Shown: positions 20,543 through 31,673 of the stretch, one piece after another | How positions within the stretch are numbered: the stretch's first letter is position 1 | Layout: every line of letters begins with the position of its first letter | Assembly (NCBI RefSeq): GCF_022747945.1 | Contig: NZ_JALDST010000001.1 | Span: forward strand, 1,922,001-1,986,000 | DNA: 64,000 bases | Reading direction: 5' to 3' | Source of the DNA: Micromonospora sp. R77 | GTDB taxonomy: Bacteria; Actinomycetota; Actinomycetes; Mycobacteriales; Micromonosporaceae | The notes under the pieces: model-generated | Told to the model about the DNA's origin: nothing | The model's input: the letters and a program-made list of their open reading frames with translations, nothing else | The model's database searches: none | Made by a program: the position numbers and the translations under genes

Positions 20543-21643
20543 ATGCGCAAGGGCTTCCTCACCTTCGCCGCCGTCGGCCTCCTGGCCACCGGCAGCATGG
20601 CCGCCTGCGGCGACAACTCCTCCGACAGCAACGACGCCGGCGGCAGCGCCAAGAAGCCGAAGATCGGCGTGATCCTCCCGGACAGCAAGTCCTCCGCCCG
20701 CTGGGAGGGCGCGGACCGCAAGTTCCTGGAGGAGGCCTTCAAGGCGGCCGGCGTCGACTACACCATCCAGAACGCCCAGGGCGACAAGTCCGCCTTCTCC
20801 ACCATCGCCGACGGCATGCTGACCAACGGCGTGACCGCGCTGATGATCGTCAACCTGGACTCCGGCACCGGCAAGGCCGTACTCGACAAGGCGAAGTCCC
20901 AGGGCGTCGCCACCATCGACTACGACCGGCTCACCCTGGGTGGCTCCGCGCAGTACTACGTCAGCTTCGACAACGAGGCGGTCGGCAAGCTCCAGGGCGA
21001 GGGCCTGAGCAAGTGCCTGACCGACAAGGGCGCCAAGAACCCGGTCGTGGCCTACCTCAACGGCTCGCCGACCGACAACAACGCCACCCTGTTCAAGAAC
21101 GGGTACGACTCGGTCCTGAAGCCGAAGTTCGACTCGAAGGAGTACACCAAGGGCCCGGACCAGGCGGTTCCGGACTGGGACAACGCGCAGGCCGGCGTGA
21201 TCTTCGAGCAGATGCTCACCCAGACCAAGGGCAAGATCGACGGGGTGCTCGCCGCCAACGACGGCCTCGGCAACGCGGCCATCTCGGTGCTGAAGAAGAA
21301 CAAGCTCAACGGCAAGGTGCCGGTGACCGGCCAGGACGCGACCAAGCAGGGCCTGCAGAACATCCTCGCCGGTGACCAGTGCATGACCGTCTACAAGGCG
21401 ATCAAGGAGGAGGCGAAGGCCGCCTCCGACCTGGCCATCTCCCTGGCCAAGGGGGAGAAGAAGGAGACCGGCCAGACGGTCAAGGACCCGGAGGGTGGCC
21501 GTGAGGTGGCCTCCGTGCTGCTGACCCCGAAGGCCATCTACAAGGACAACGTCAAGGACGTCGTCGCCGACGGCTTCGTGACCAAGGACGAGCTCTGCGC
21601 CGGGGCGTACGCCAAGCTCTGCACCGACGCCGGCATCAGCTGA
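20543..21643 (+). CDS. Sugar ABC transporter substrate-binding lipoprotein (xylose type)
   Basis: The 366-residue protein has a lipoprotein signal (FAAVGLLATGSMAACG) and a periplasmic-binding fold of the ribose/xylose class: KIGVILPDSKSSARWEGADR at the start, TIDYDRLTLGG, VAYLNGSPTDNNATLFKNGY and VTGQDATKQGLQNILAGDQC. The arrangement is closest to D-xylose binding proteins (XylF). It would capture a pentose outside the membrane and deliver it to the adjacent permease. ATG 20543 lies nine bases after AAGGA; GTG 20537 is the alternative. The exact sugar is an inference; the pectate lyase downstream suggests plant cell-wall sugars. Confidence 0.9.
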   Translation: MRKGFLTFAAVGLLATGSMAACGDNSSDSNDAGGSAKKPKIGVILPDSKSSARWEGADRKFLEEAFKAAGVDYTIQNAQGDKSAFSTIADGMLTNGVTALMIVNLDSGTGKAVLDKAKSQGVATIDYDRLTLGGSAQYYVSFDNEAVGKLQGEGLSKCLTDKGAKNPVVAYLNGSPTDNNATLFKNGYDSVLKPKFDSKEYTKGPDQAVPDWDNAQAGVIFEQMLTQTKGKIDGVLAANDGLGNAAISVLKKNKLNGKVPVTGQDATKQGLQNILAGDQCMTVYKAIKEEAKAASDLAISLAKGEKKETGQTVKDPEGGREVASVLLTPKAIYKDNVKDVVADGFVTKDELCAGAYAKLCTDAGIS

Positions 21644-21674
21644 CCCGTCCGCGTCAACCCCGCTCCAGGCGCTG

Positions 21675-21706
21675 CTGCCCGGCACGGTGACCACCGTGCC
21701 GGGCAG
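21675..21706 (+). terminator. Hairpin between binding-protein and ATPase genes
   Basis: CTGCCCGGCACGGT (21675-21688), loop GACC, exact inverse at 21693-21706. Inside an operon it probably acts as a partial terminator or 3'-end stabiliser, giving more binding protein than transporter. Confidence 0.7.
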
Positions 21707-21761
21707 TGGCCCGCCACCGGACGGGCTCCGAGATCTCCCCTCCGCGCAAAAGGAGACCCCC

Positions 21762-22583
21762 GTGTCCGCAACCCCCCTGCTGGAACTGCGCGGGATCGAC
21801 AAGAGCTTCGGTCCCGTCCAGGTCCTGCGCGACGTCTCCTTCGCCGCTCATCCCGGCGAGGTGACCGCGCTGGTCGGCGACAACGGCGCCGGCAAGTCCA
21901 CCCTGGTCAAGTGCATCAGCGGCATCTACCCGACGGACGGCGGCGAGTTCCTCTTCGACGGCAACCGGGTGCACATCAACAGCCCCCGGGACGCCGCGGC
22001 GCTGGGCATCGAGGTCGTCTACCAGGACCTCGCGCTCTGCGACAACCTCGACATCGTGCAGAACATGTTCCTCGGCCGGGAGAAGCGCAGCGGGCTCGTG
22101 CTCGACGAGCCGACCATGGAGCAGATGGCCGCCGAGACCCTGGCCGGCCTCAGCGTCCGGACGGTCAAGTCGCTGCGCCAGCACGTCTCCAGCCTCTCCG
22201 GCGGGCAGCGGCAGACCGTCGCGATCGCCAAGGCGGTGCTCTGGAACAGCAAACTGGTCATCCTCGACGAGCCGACCGCCGCGCTCGGTGTCGCGCAGAC
22301 CGCCCAGGTGCTTGAGCTGGTCCGCCGGCTCGCCGACCGGGGACTGGCCGTGGTGCTCATCTCGCACAACATGAACGACGTCTTCGCCGTCTCCGACCGG
22401 ATCGCCGCGCTCTATCTCGGCCAGATGGTCGCCCAGGTGAAGACCACCGACATCACCCACTCGCAGGTGGTCGAGCTGATCACCGCCGGCCGTTCCGGCA
22501 ACCTCGGCCTCGGAGCCGAGGGCGGCGGCAGCACGGGCAACGGCAGCGAGCCGGCCGACGCGACCCCAGGAGCCGTCCGATGA
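21762..22583 (+). CDS. Sugar ABC transporter ATP-binding protein
   Basis: A 273-residue single-domain ATPase with Walker A GDNGAGKST, Q-loop in VVYQDLALCDNLD, signature LSGGQRQ, Walker B LVILDEPTAALG and H-loop VLISHNMNDV. Many ribose/xylose-class ATPases are double-length; this one has a single cassette, as in the FrcA type, and would work as a dimer. GTG 21762 is six bases after AGGAG (21751-21755). Its stop overlaps the permease start (ATGA). The segment LGVAQTAQVLELVRRLADRG is typical of carbohydrate importers of this class. Confidence 0.93.
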   Translation: MSATPLLELRGIDKSFGPVQVLRDVSFAAHPGEVTALVGDNGAGKSTLVKCISGIYPTDGGEFLFDGNRVHINSPRDAAALGIEVVYQDLALCDNLDIVQNMFLGREKRSGLVLDEPTMEQMAAETLAGLSVRTVKSLRQHVSSLSGGQRQTVAIAKAVLWNSKLVILDEPTAALGVAQTAQVLELVRRLADRGLAVVLISHNMNDVFAVSDRIAALYLGQMVAQVKTTDITHSQVVELITAGRSGNLGLGAEGGGSTGNGSEPADATPGAVR

Positions 22584-23839
22584 CCACCACCGTCGTGAAG
22601 AAGGAAGGGCCGGCGGCCGTCGCCCCGGCACCCACCGTCGGCGACCACGTCCGCAACTACCTCGGCCGGGTACGCGGTGGCGACCTCGGCTCCCTGCCCG
22701 CCGTCATCGGCCTCGTCGTGCTCTGCCTGGTGTTCGCGATCGTCCGGCCGGTCTTCTTCTCGGCGGCGAACTTCGCGAACCTGTTCACCCAGGGCGCCGC
22801 GGTCACCGTGATCGCGATGGGCCTGATCTTCGTACTCCTGCTCGGCGAGATCGACCTCTCCGCCGGCTTCGCCAGCGGTGTCTGCGCGGCCATCCTGGCC
22901 AACGTGGTCACCGTGCTCGGCTACCCCTGGTACGTGGCGGTGCTCGCCGCCCTGGTCACCGGCGCGGTCATCGGCCTCATCATCGGCTTCCTGGTCGCCA
23001 AGGTCGGCATCCCCTCCTTCGTGGTCACCCTGGCCGGCTTCCTCGCCTTCCAGGGCATCGTGCTGCTGCTGATGAAGGAGGGCACGAACATCTCGATCGA
23101 CGACGAGGTGATCGTCGGTATCGAGAACGGCCGCATCCCGCCGCTGGTCGGCTGGCTGCTCGCCGCCGTCGCGGTCCTCGGGTATGCCGGCGCGCAGCTG
23201 CTACGGCACCGCAACCGGGTGGCCCGGGGCCTGCTCACCGACCCGATCGCCGTGATCGGCGCCCGGATCGTCGGCCTCGCCGTGCTGCTCGGCTTCGCCG
23301 TGTACGTGCTCAACCAGGAGCGCAGTATCAACCCTTTGATCACCTCCAACAAGGGCATGCCGGTGGTCGTGCCGATCATCGCGGTGCTGCTGGTCTTCTG
23401 GACCTTCGTGCTCAACCGCACCGGATACGGCCGGCACCTCTACGCGGTCGGCGGCAACGCCGAGGCGGCGCGGCGGGCCGGCATCAACGTGGACCGCCTG
23501 AAGATCTCCGCCTTCATCATCTGCTCCGCCATGGCCGCGATCGGCGGCATCATCGCCGCCAGCAAGGACCGGTCGGTCGACCCGAACACCGGCGGCAGCA
23601 ACGTCCTGCTCTACGCGGTCGGCGCAGCCGTCATCGGTGGCACCAGTCTCTTCGGCGGCAAGGGCCGGATGATCAACGCGGTGCTCGGCGGCGCCGTGGT
23701 GGCTGTCATCATCAACGGCATGGGACTGCTCAACCTCAGCTCCGGCCTGAAGTACATCTTCACCGGCCTGGTGCTGTTGCTGGCCGCAGGTGTCGACGCG
23801 CTGTCGCGCCGCCGCTCGGCCGCCACCGGCGTCCGCTGA
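22580..23839 (+). CDS. Sugar ABC transporter permease (xylose type)
   Basis: The 419-residue integral membrane protein has about ten to eleven hydrophobic segments, with the family motif LLGEIDLSAGF near residue 90 and GNAEAARRAGINVDRLKISAF (about 295-315), the cytoplasmic loop that docks on the ATPase. Its length and central insertion fit the XylH type rather than the shorter RbsC. ATG 22580 overlaps the ATPase stop. It forms the membrane channel for the sugar captured by the upstream binding protein. The ROK regulator gene follows after 45 bases on the same strand. Confidence 0.92.
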   Translation: MTTTVVKKEGPAAVAPAPTVGDHVRNYLGRVRGGDLGSLPAVIGLVVLCLVFAIVRPVFFSAANFANLFTQGAAVTVIAMGLIFVLLLGEIDLSAGFASGVCAAILANVVTVLGYPWYVAVLAALVTGAVIGLIIGFLVAKVGIPSFVVTLAGFLAFQGIVLLLMKEGTNISIDDEVIVGIENGRIPPLVGWLLAAVAVLGYAGAQLLRHRNRVARGLLTDPIAVIGARIVGLAVLLGFAVYVLNQERSINPLITSNKGMPVVVPIIAVLLVFWTFVLNRTGYGRHLYAVGGNAEAARRAGINVDRLKISAFIICSAMAAIGGIIAASKDRSVDPNTGGSNVLLYAVGAAVIGGTSLFGGKGRMINAVLGGAVVAVIINGMGLLNLSSGLKYIFTGLVLLLAAGVDALSRRRSAATGVR

Positions 23840-23884
23840 GTCCGGGTAGACGCTGACCAGCGGGGACACGGAGTACCGAAAACC

Positions 23885-25066
23885 ATGCGGGTAGGACCGA
23901 GCCAGGACGAGATCCGGCGGCAGAACCTCGGCGCGCTGCTGCGACACGTGCACGTCCACGGCGCGACCACCCGCGCGGAACTCACCACCACGCTCGGGCT
24001 CAACCGCAGCACCATCGGCGCGCTGACCGCCGACCTGGCCGGCGCCGGTCTGGTCAGCGAGGGGACGCCGAAGGAGACCGGCCGGGCCGGACGACCGTCA
24101 CTGGTCGTCCGGCCCGCGTCGGACCGGGTCTACGCGTACGCGTACTCGATCGAGGTGGACCGGCTGCGGGCCGCGCGGGTCGGTCTCGGCGGTGAGGTGC
24201 TCGACCGCCGGGAGCTGGAACGGCCGCGCGGCCTGGACGCCGGGGAGACCGCGCCGCTGCTGGCCGGCGCGCTCAAGGAGATGCACCAGCACGTGCCGCC
24301 CGACGCGCTCTGCGTGGGGGCGGGCGTCGCGGTCTGCGGCATGGTCCGCAAGGCCGACGGTCTGGTCCGGCTCGGCCCCACCACCGGCTGGGTGGACGAG
24401 CCGATCGGCGCGGCCCTCGCCGACGAACTCGGCATCGACGTACCGATCACGGTCGGCAACGTGGCGGACGTGGCGGCCTTCGCCGAGCACGCCCGGGGCG
24501 TCGCGGCCGGCTGCGACAACGTCATCTACCTGTACGGGGACGTCGGCGTCGGTGCCGGCATCATCGCCGGCGGGCGGCGGCTCACCGGCCACGGCGGCTA
24601 CGGCGGCGAGGTCGGCCACATGGTGGTGGTCCGCGACGGTGCCCGCTGCGAGTGCGGCTCGCGGGGCTGCTGGGAGACCGAGATCGGCGAGTACGGGCTG
24701 CTCCGCGCCGCCGGCCGCTCCGACGCGCGGGGCCGGGACGCGCTGGTGGCCGTCTTCGACGCCGCCGACCGGGGTGACGCCCGCGCGCAGGTCGCGGTAC
24801 GCCAGGCCGGCGACTGGCTCGGTTTCGGCGTCGGCAACCTGGTCAACATCTTCAACCCGGAGATGGTCATCTTCGGCGGCACGATGCGGGACCTCTACCT
24901 GGCCGCCGCCGCGCAGGTCCGCAGCCGGCTGCACCAGGTGGGTCTGGGTGCGTGCCTGGAGCACGTGCGGCTGCGTACGCCGAAGCTGGGCGAGGACGCG
25001 CCGCTGGTCGGGGCGGCGGAGCTGGCCTTCGAGCGGCTGCTCGCCGACCCGCTCGACGCCGCCTGA
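23885..25066 (+). CDS. ROK-family transcriptional regulator (XylR-like)
   Basis: The 393-residue protein has an N-terminal winged helix (about 10-70; TTRAELTTTLGLNRSTIGAL) and a ROK sugar-binding domain, including the zinc motif CECGSRGCWETE and the phosphate-binding GDVGVGAGIIAGG. Such proteins usually repress sugar-uptake genes until the sugar binds. Its position directly after the importer genes suggests it controls them, perhaps via the TTGTT-N9-AACAA dyad at 20418-20436 (inference). The predicted inducer is a pentose, but sugar specificity cannot be read from the sequence. Confidence 0.9.
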   Translation: MRVGPSQDEIRRQNLGALLRHVHVHGATTRAELTTTLGLNRSTIGALTADLAGAGLVSEGTPKETGRAGRPSLVVRPASDRVYAYAYSIEVDRLRAARVGLGGEVLDRRELERPRGLDAGETAPLLAGALKEMHQHVPPDALCVGAGVAVCGMVRKADGLVRLGPTTGWVDEPIGAALADELGIDVPITVGNVADVAAFAEHARGVAAGCDNVIYLYGDVGVGAGIIAGGRRLTGHGGYGGEVGHMVVVRDGARCECGSRGCWETEIGEYGLLRAAGRSDARGRDALVAVFDAADRGDARAQVAVRQAGDWLGFGVGNLVNIFNPEMVIFGGTMRDLYLAAAAQVRSRLHQVGLGACLEHVRLRTPKLGEDAPLVGAAELAFERLLADPLDAA

Positions 25067-25103
25067 CCGTCGACCGTCGACCCGGCCGCTCCGGCGCGAG
25101 GTC

Positions 25104-25154
25104 TTGCCACATTGACAGATGTGACTCTATTCTCACCGTGGAAAGCGCTTTCCA
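25104..25154 (+). promoter_or_regulatory. Pectate lyase promoter with a perfect LacI-type operator
   Basis: TTGCCA (25104-25109), 18 bases and TATTCT (25128-25133) form a plausible promoter. TGGAAAGCGCTTTCCA (25139-25154), a perfect 16-base palindrome, covers the expected transcription start. The AGCGCT core and arm length are those of LacI-family sugar repressors. Confidence 0.7.
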
Positions 25155-25285
25155 GTCTTGCCGGGTCGTCCCCGCAGACGACCACGCACGGCCACCCGAC
25201 CCACCCCCGTCGCCGCGGGGACCGCGTCGGGTGTCCACGACAGGCAGCAGCCACCACAGCAGTCGAGGACAGAGGTGAGGCGAGG

Positions 25286-26860
25286 ATGAGACGACCACTC
25301 GCACGAGGACTCCAGGCGGCACTGGCGACGACGGCCGTCGGGGTCGCCGTCGGCGCGGCACTCCCGACCCCCCAGGCGTCGGCGGCGGCCGGCACCGCCA
25401 CCGGCTACGCGACCCGCAACGGCGGGACCACCGGCGGAGCGGGCGGACAGACCGTACGGGCCACCACGGGGACGCAGATCCATGCCGCCCTGTGCAACCG
25501 GGCCAGCAGCAGCACCCCGATCACCATCGAGGTCGAGGGCACCATCAACCACGGCAACACGAGCAAGGTCTCCGGCAGCAGCTGCAACACCGCCGACGGC
25601 CTGATCGAACTCAAGCAGATCAGCAACGTCACCATCATCGGGGTCGGCAGCGGCGCGATCTTCGACCAGCTCGGTATCCACATCCGGGACGCCAGCAACA
25701 TCATCATCCAGAACGTGACCGTCCGGAACGTCAAGAAGTCGGGCTCGCCCACCTCCAACGGCGGCGACGCCATCGGCATGGAGAGCACCGTCCGCAACGT
25801 CTGGGTCGACCACGCCACCCTGGAGGCGTCCGGCGGCGAGGCCGAGGGCTTCGACGGCCTCTTCGACATGAAGGACGACACGCAGTACGTGACGCTGTCG
25901 TACAGCATCCTGCGCAACTCCGGTCGGGGTGGCCTGATCGGGTCCAGCGAGAGCGACCTGTCGAACAGCTACCTCACGTTCCACCACAACCGCTACGAGA
26001 ACATCGACTCCCGGGTGCCCCTGCTGCGCGGCGGCACGGCCCACATGTACGACAACCACTACGTGGGGCTGGTCAAGTCCGGCATCAACTCGCGGGCCGG
26101 CGCGCACGCCAAGGTGGAGAACAACTACTTCGAGGACTCCAAGGACGTCCTCGGCACCTTCTACACCGACGCCCTCGGGTACTGGCAGGTCAGCGGCAAC
26201 ATCTACGACAACGTGACCTGGTCGGCCCCGGGCACCGAGAACCACCCGGCCGGCCCGGACCCGCGGTCCAACACCAGCGTCAGCATCCCCTACGCCTACA
26301 CCCTCGACGCGGCGAGCTGCGTGCCGGAGATCGTCCGCCAGACCGCCGGCGCCAACACCGGCCTGAAGGTGTCGAACGGCAGCTGCTCGCCGCAGTCACC
26401 GTCGCCGACGCCGACCGGCCCGACGCCGACGCCGACGCCGACGGGACCGAGCCCGACGCCCACCAGCCCCACGCCGACGCCCACCGCGCCCAGCGGCCCC
26501 AACCTGAGCCTCGGTGCCGGTGCCGACGGCTCCAGCAAGGCCGACGGGACGAGCTACGGCAACGTACGCGACGGCAACCTGGGCACCTGGTGGTCGCCGG
26601 CCGGCGCGACCGGTGACATCTCGATCAAGTGGGGCGCCCCCACCCGGGTGTCCCGGGTCGTCATCCGGGAAGCGTCCGGCTCGGTCGGCGCCATCCGGTC
26701 CTGGCAGCTCGTCAACCACGACACCGGGGCGGTCCTGGCCGCCGGCACCGGAGCGGGCACCGTCACCTTCACCCCGACCTCGCTGAGCAAGATCACCTTC
26801 AGGATCGTCAGCTCGACCGGCACCCCGAAGGTCGCCGAGTTCGAGACGTACGCCCGCTAG
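25286..26860 (+). CDS. Secreted pectate lyase (PL1 family) with C-terminal discoidin-like module
   Basis: The 524-residue enzyme has a Sec signal (about 1-33, ending PQASAAAG) and a parallel beta-helix pectate lyase domain (about 34-370) with VWVDHATLE, DGLFDMKDDTQYVTLSYSIL and FHHNRYENIDSRVPLLRGG, the conserved catalytic and calcium-binding surface. A Pro/Thr linker (about 375-408) leads to a discoidin/CBM32-like beta-sandwich (about 410-524), probably a sugar-binding module. It cleaves pectate by beta-elimination outside the cell. ATG 25286 follows GAGG at suitable spacing. The operator at 25139 and the nearby importer suggest a pectin-use locus. Confidence 0.93.
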   Translation: MRRPLARGLQAALATTAVGVAVGAALPTPQASAAAGTATGYATRNGGTTGGAGGQTVRATTGTQIHAALCNRASSSTPITIEVEGTINHGNTSKVSGSSCNTADGLIELKQISNVTIIGVGSGAIFDQLGIHIRDASNIIIQNVTVRNVKKSGSPTSNGGDAIGMESTVRNVWVDHATLEASGGEAEGFDGLFDMKDDTQYVTLSYSILRNSGRGGLIGSSESDLSNSYLTFHHNRYENIDSRVPLLRGGTAHMYDNHYVGLVKSGINSRAGAHAKVENNYFEDSKDVLGTFYTDALGYWQVSGNIYDNVTWSAPGTENHPAGPDPRSNTSVSIPYAYTLDAASCVPEIVRQTAGANTGLKVSNGSCSPQSPSPTPTGPTPTPTPTGPSPTPTSPTPTPTAPSGPNLSLGAGADGSSKADGTSYGNVRDGNLGTWWSPAGATGDISIKWGAPTRVSRVVIREASGSVGAIRSWQLVNHDTGAVLAAGTGAGTVTFTPTSLSKITFRIVSSTGTPKVAEFETYAR

Positions 26861-26891
26861 CGGGACCACCCCGCCGCCCGGTCCGACCGAC

Positions 26892-26921
26892 GCGGGGGCC
26901 GTCCAGCCGGACGGCCCCCGC
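26892..26921 (+). terminator. Terminator hairpin after the pectate lyase gene
   Basis: GCGGGGGCCGTCC (26892-26904), loop AGCC, exact inverse at 26909-26921, about 30 bases after the stop codon. Confidence 0.85.
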
Positions 26922-27054
26922 CGGCGTACTCCGACAGCCGCCCCGCCCGCCGGTGAACTGATCGAACCCGTGATCCGTACCAGTGTCCGGACGGGCGCCA
27001 CGGCCCGTCCGCGACACCCGCGTACCGGCCCGGACCGAGGAGGCACCGCAACCC

Positions 27055-27792
27055 ATGGCACCGCTGGAATCCGCACACCGCCGGGCAGCGCACCGGGTGG
27101 CGGTGCTGCTCGTCACCCTGGTCGCCGGGCTCGGCGTCCTGCCCGCGACCGCCCTGGCCGCACCCGCGCCGGGACAGCAGATGAACGCCGCCGACATGAC
27201 CCTGCTCAACGGCGTACGGCTGGCCGGACTCTGGGAGATGCCGGCCGGGAACATGGCCGCCGAGAAGGGCCAGTCCAAGCGGGTACGCGAGATCGGCGCC
27301 GAGATCTCCCGGCAGCACGGCGTCCTCGACCAGCTCGTGGTGGAGGCGGCCAACAAGCTCGGCGCCGTCCTGCCGACCACGCCGACCACCCAGCAGCAGG
27401 GCTGGCTGACCGAGATGCAGAACGCCACCGGCAACCAGTTCGACCAGATCTTCGTGACCCGGCTCCGGGTCGCGCACGGCAACATCTTCCCGGTGATCGG
27501 AGCGGTCCGGGCCAGCACCCGTGACCCGATCGTGCGCAAGCTCGCCGAGGAGGCCAACAAGTTCGTCAACGACCACATGTCGATGCTGGAGAGCACCGGA
27601 CTGGTCCGCTGGCAGCAGCTCCCGCCGGCCGCGCTCCCGCCCGCGCAGAGCGACTCGCTGGTCGCTGCGGCCGCCGCCAACGTCGGTTCGGGTCGCGGCG
27701 TCGAGGTCAGCACCACCGTCGTCTGGCTGGTCTTCCTCGCCGCGCTGGCCACCGGCGGCTTCGCCACCTATCGCATCATGCGCCGCACCTGA
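27055..27792 (+). CDS. Secreted DUF4142 (ferritin-like) protein with C-terminal membrane anchor
   Basis: A 245-residue protein with a Sec signal (about 1-36, ending TALAAPAPG), a helical DUF4142 domain (about 40-185; NAADMTLLNGVRLAGLWEMP, EISRQHGVLDQLVVEAANKL, FVTRLRVAHGN) and a hydrophobic segment near the C terminus (VVWLVFLAALATGGFATY) followed by RIMRRT, so it should be tethered to the outside of the membrane. DUF4142 has a ferritin-like four-helix fold, but the function is unknown and the usual diiron ligands are not obvious. GAGGAGG lies 11 bases before ATG 27055. Confidence 0.85.
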   Translation: MAPLESAHRRAAHRVAVLLVTLVAGLGVLPATALAAPAPGQQMNAADMTLLNGVRLAGLWEMPAGNMAAEKGQSKRVREIGAEISRQHGVLDQLVVEAANKLGAVLPTTPTTQQQGWLTEMQNATGNQFDQIFVTRLRVAHGNIFPVIGAVRASTRDPIVRKLAEEANKFVNDHMSMLESTGLVRWQQLPPAALPPAQSDSLVAAAAANVGSGRGVEVSTTVVWLVFLAALATGGFATYRIMRRT

Positions 27793-27801
27793 CGCCGGCC
27801 C

Positions 27802-27860
27802 GCAGGTGTTAACAGGGGCCCCCTGTACAACGGAATCCGTTGTACAGGGGGCCCCTCCTT
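27802..27860. repeat. Hairpin repeat element (AGGGGGCCCCT family), copy 1, likely bidirectional terminator
   Basis: A perfect 20-bp stem (27814-27833 and 27837-27856, loop AAT) is framed by GCAGGTGTTAAC on the left and CCTT on the right. It sits between two convergent genes, so it can stop transcription from both sides. A second copy with the same ends lies inside nasA at 56871-56930, which shows this is a dispersed element and not only a terminator. Confidence 0.8.
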
Positions 27861-27865
27861 ATGGG

Positions 27866-29610
<1,745 letters not shown>

Positions 29611-29614
<4 letters not shown>

Positions 29615-31317
29615 GCGTCCTCCTCCCGGCTCACCGTGGCCACGTAGCGCGGCTCGGTGGCGAGCAGCTCGTCGTGCCGGCCGGTGGCCACCACCTTGCC
29701 GTCCTCCACGAAGACCACGTGCTCGGCCCGGCCCAGCATCAACGGGCTGGTGGTGCAGACCAGCGTGGTGCGGCCGCGCCGGGCCGCACCCAGCCGGTCC
29801 GCGATCCGCGCCTCGGTGTGCGCGTCCACCGCACTGGTCGGCTCCACCAGGATCAGCGTCTCCGGGTCGGCCACCAGCGCGCGGGCCAGCAGCAGCCGCT
29901 GCCGCTGCCCCCCGGAGAACTCCCGGCCCCGCTCCGCCACCGGGCTGTCCAGCCCGGCGGGGAGCGCGGCCACGATGTCCGTCGCGCTCGCCGCGACCAG
30001 GGCCGCCTCGACGGCGGCCCGGTCGCTCGTCCCGTGCGGGTCCAGCTCCGCGAGCAGCGGGCCGGTGAACAGGTGCGCGTCGTTGTCGGCCACCAGGATC
30101 CGCTCGCGCACCGTCGCCAGTGCCACCTCCCGCAGCGGTACGCCGTGCAGGGTCACGTCGCCCTCGACGTACCGGCCGAGGCGGTCGGCGATCTCGGTGG
30201 CGTCCTCGGGCGCGGTGGCGGCCAGCGCGGTGAACCGTCCCGGCCGCAGCACCAACCCCGACCGGACGTCGACCAGCTCGCCGGGCCCGTCGGGCAGCGG
30301 CACCGGCCGGGCCGGGTCGACCAGCTCCGGGGCGAGCCGGAGCAGCCGGACCACCCGGCGGGCGGCGACGTGCCCCCGGGTCAGCTTGTCGGCCGCCTCG
30401 GTGAGGTTGCGCAACGGGCTGACCAGGAAGGCGGTGTAGCCGTAGAAGGCGACGAGCTGGCCGGCGCTGATCTCGCCGCGCAGCGCGAAGCGGGCCCCCA
30501 GCCAGGTCACCAGCACCAGGAACACGCCGGGCAGCAGGATCTGGGCGGCCTGGAGCAACGACTCCACCCGGGCCACCCGCAGCCCGCCGGCCCGCAACGC
30601 CTGGGACTCTTCCCGGTAGCGCGCGGAGAGCACCGGCTCGCCGCCCACCCCACGCAGCACCCGCAGCCCGGAGACGATGTCGGCGGCCCGGGCGGTCAGC
30701 CGGCCCTCCGCGTCCCGGTAGGCCTGCTGCTGCCGGTGCAGCGGCCGGATCAGCAAACCGACCAGCCCCATGAGCAGCGGCACGCCGAGCACCACCACCA
30801 GCCCCAACGGCACCGACGCGGTCAGCAGGATCACCGCGACCGCCACGACGGCCGCCACCGAACCGGTGCCCCGGGCGGTGATGTCGACGGCGTGCCCGAT
30901 CTGGCCGATGTCGGCCGTACCGATGCTGACCACCTCGCCCGCCGCCACCCGGCGGGGCAGCGCGGCGCCCAGCCGGTTGGTGGCCTCGACGGTCACCTGC
31001 ACGGTCCGGTACGCGGCGGCCAGCCAGTTCTGCACCGCGCAGCGGTGCCGGAGCATCCCGGTGACCGCCTGGAGCACACCCAGCCCCAGCAGGGCCGCTC
31101 CCCAGTGGAGCAGCGCGTCCGGGTCGCGTTGACCCAGGCCGGCGTCGATCGCCCGGCCCACCGTGGCCGGCATCAGCGCCTGCGCCAGCATCCAGACGAC
31201 GCCGAGCCCGATGCCCGCGCCGAACAGGACAGGGTGCCGGCCGGCCAGCCACACCAGGTAGCGGGTGGCGGACCGGTCGTCGGGGGTGCCGGGGTCGCCG
31301 GCCGGTGACACGGGCAT
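29611..31317 (-). CDS. ABC exporter half-transporter with degenerate nucleotide site
   Basis: The 568-residue partner has about six membrane helices and a nucleotide-binding domain in which Walker A is lost (FTALAATAPEDATEIAD, no GKS/T), the Walker B Asp is Val (LILVEPTSAVD) and the switch His is missing (LVCTTSPLM), while the signature FSGGQRQ is intact. This fits a heterodimeric asymmetric exporter, where this subunit supplies the signature to the other subunit's Walker site. ATG 31317 is used; GTG 31311 is better spaced from GGGAG and is an alternative. It is the first gene of the two-gene operon. Confidence 0.9.
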
Positions 31318-31418
31318 GTCTCCCGACGCTAGGCGGCCGGCCCGACGCGGCGCGAACGATTTCCCGGCCGACCCCGGCCTGGTCATCGGGGCGATCCTGG
31401 CGGCCGGAGTCCGCCGGG

Positions 31419-31673
31419 TCAGCGGTCGACCCGGGTGAAGTCCCACGAGTGCGGCGGCCGGGCCACCAGCCGGGCCGGCGGCTCCGGCAGGTCCCGGGGG
31501 CCGCTGCGCCACTTCGAGATCACCACCACCCGGTGGTCGGTGGAGGAGAAGACCTCGCTGGACAGGTGCAGCGGGTCGTGCTCGAAGTCGGGCAGCGCGG
31601 TGTCGCAGACCCAGGTGATGAGGTCCGCGAAGCCGTACGGCTCCGCCCGCGCCTCCCACATCCGTACGATCAT
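31419..31673 (-). CDS. Small conserved-looking protein of unknown function
   Basis: An 84-residue protein ([48 protein letters not shown]). The alternation of strands and helix, the N-terminal MIVRMWEA and VVVISKW suggest a small ferredoxin-like or dimeric alpha-beta barrel domain, as in antibiotic-monooxygenase-type proteins, but I cannot assign a family. Its ATG overlaps the tsaD stop by four bases (ATGA), so it is the last gene of the tsaB-rimI-tsaD transcript. The coupling makes it likely to be translated. Confidence 0.65.
   Translation of the reverse strand: MIVRMWEARAEPYGFADLITWVCDTALPDFEHDPLHLSSEVFSSTDHRVVVISKWRSGPRDLPEPPARLVARPPHSWDFTRVDR

Noticed and set aside
25112..25133. TTGACA (25112-25117) as -35 of the pectate lyase promoter
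   Set aside because: Only 10 bases separate it from TATTCT, too short; TTGCCA at 25104-25109 gives 18.
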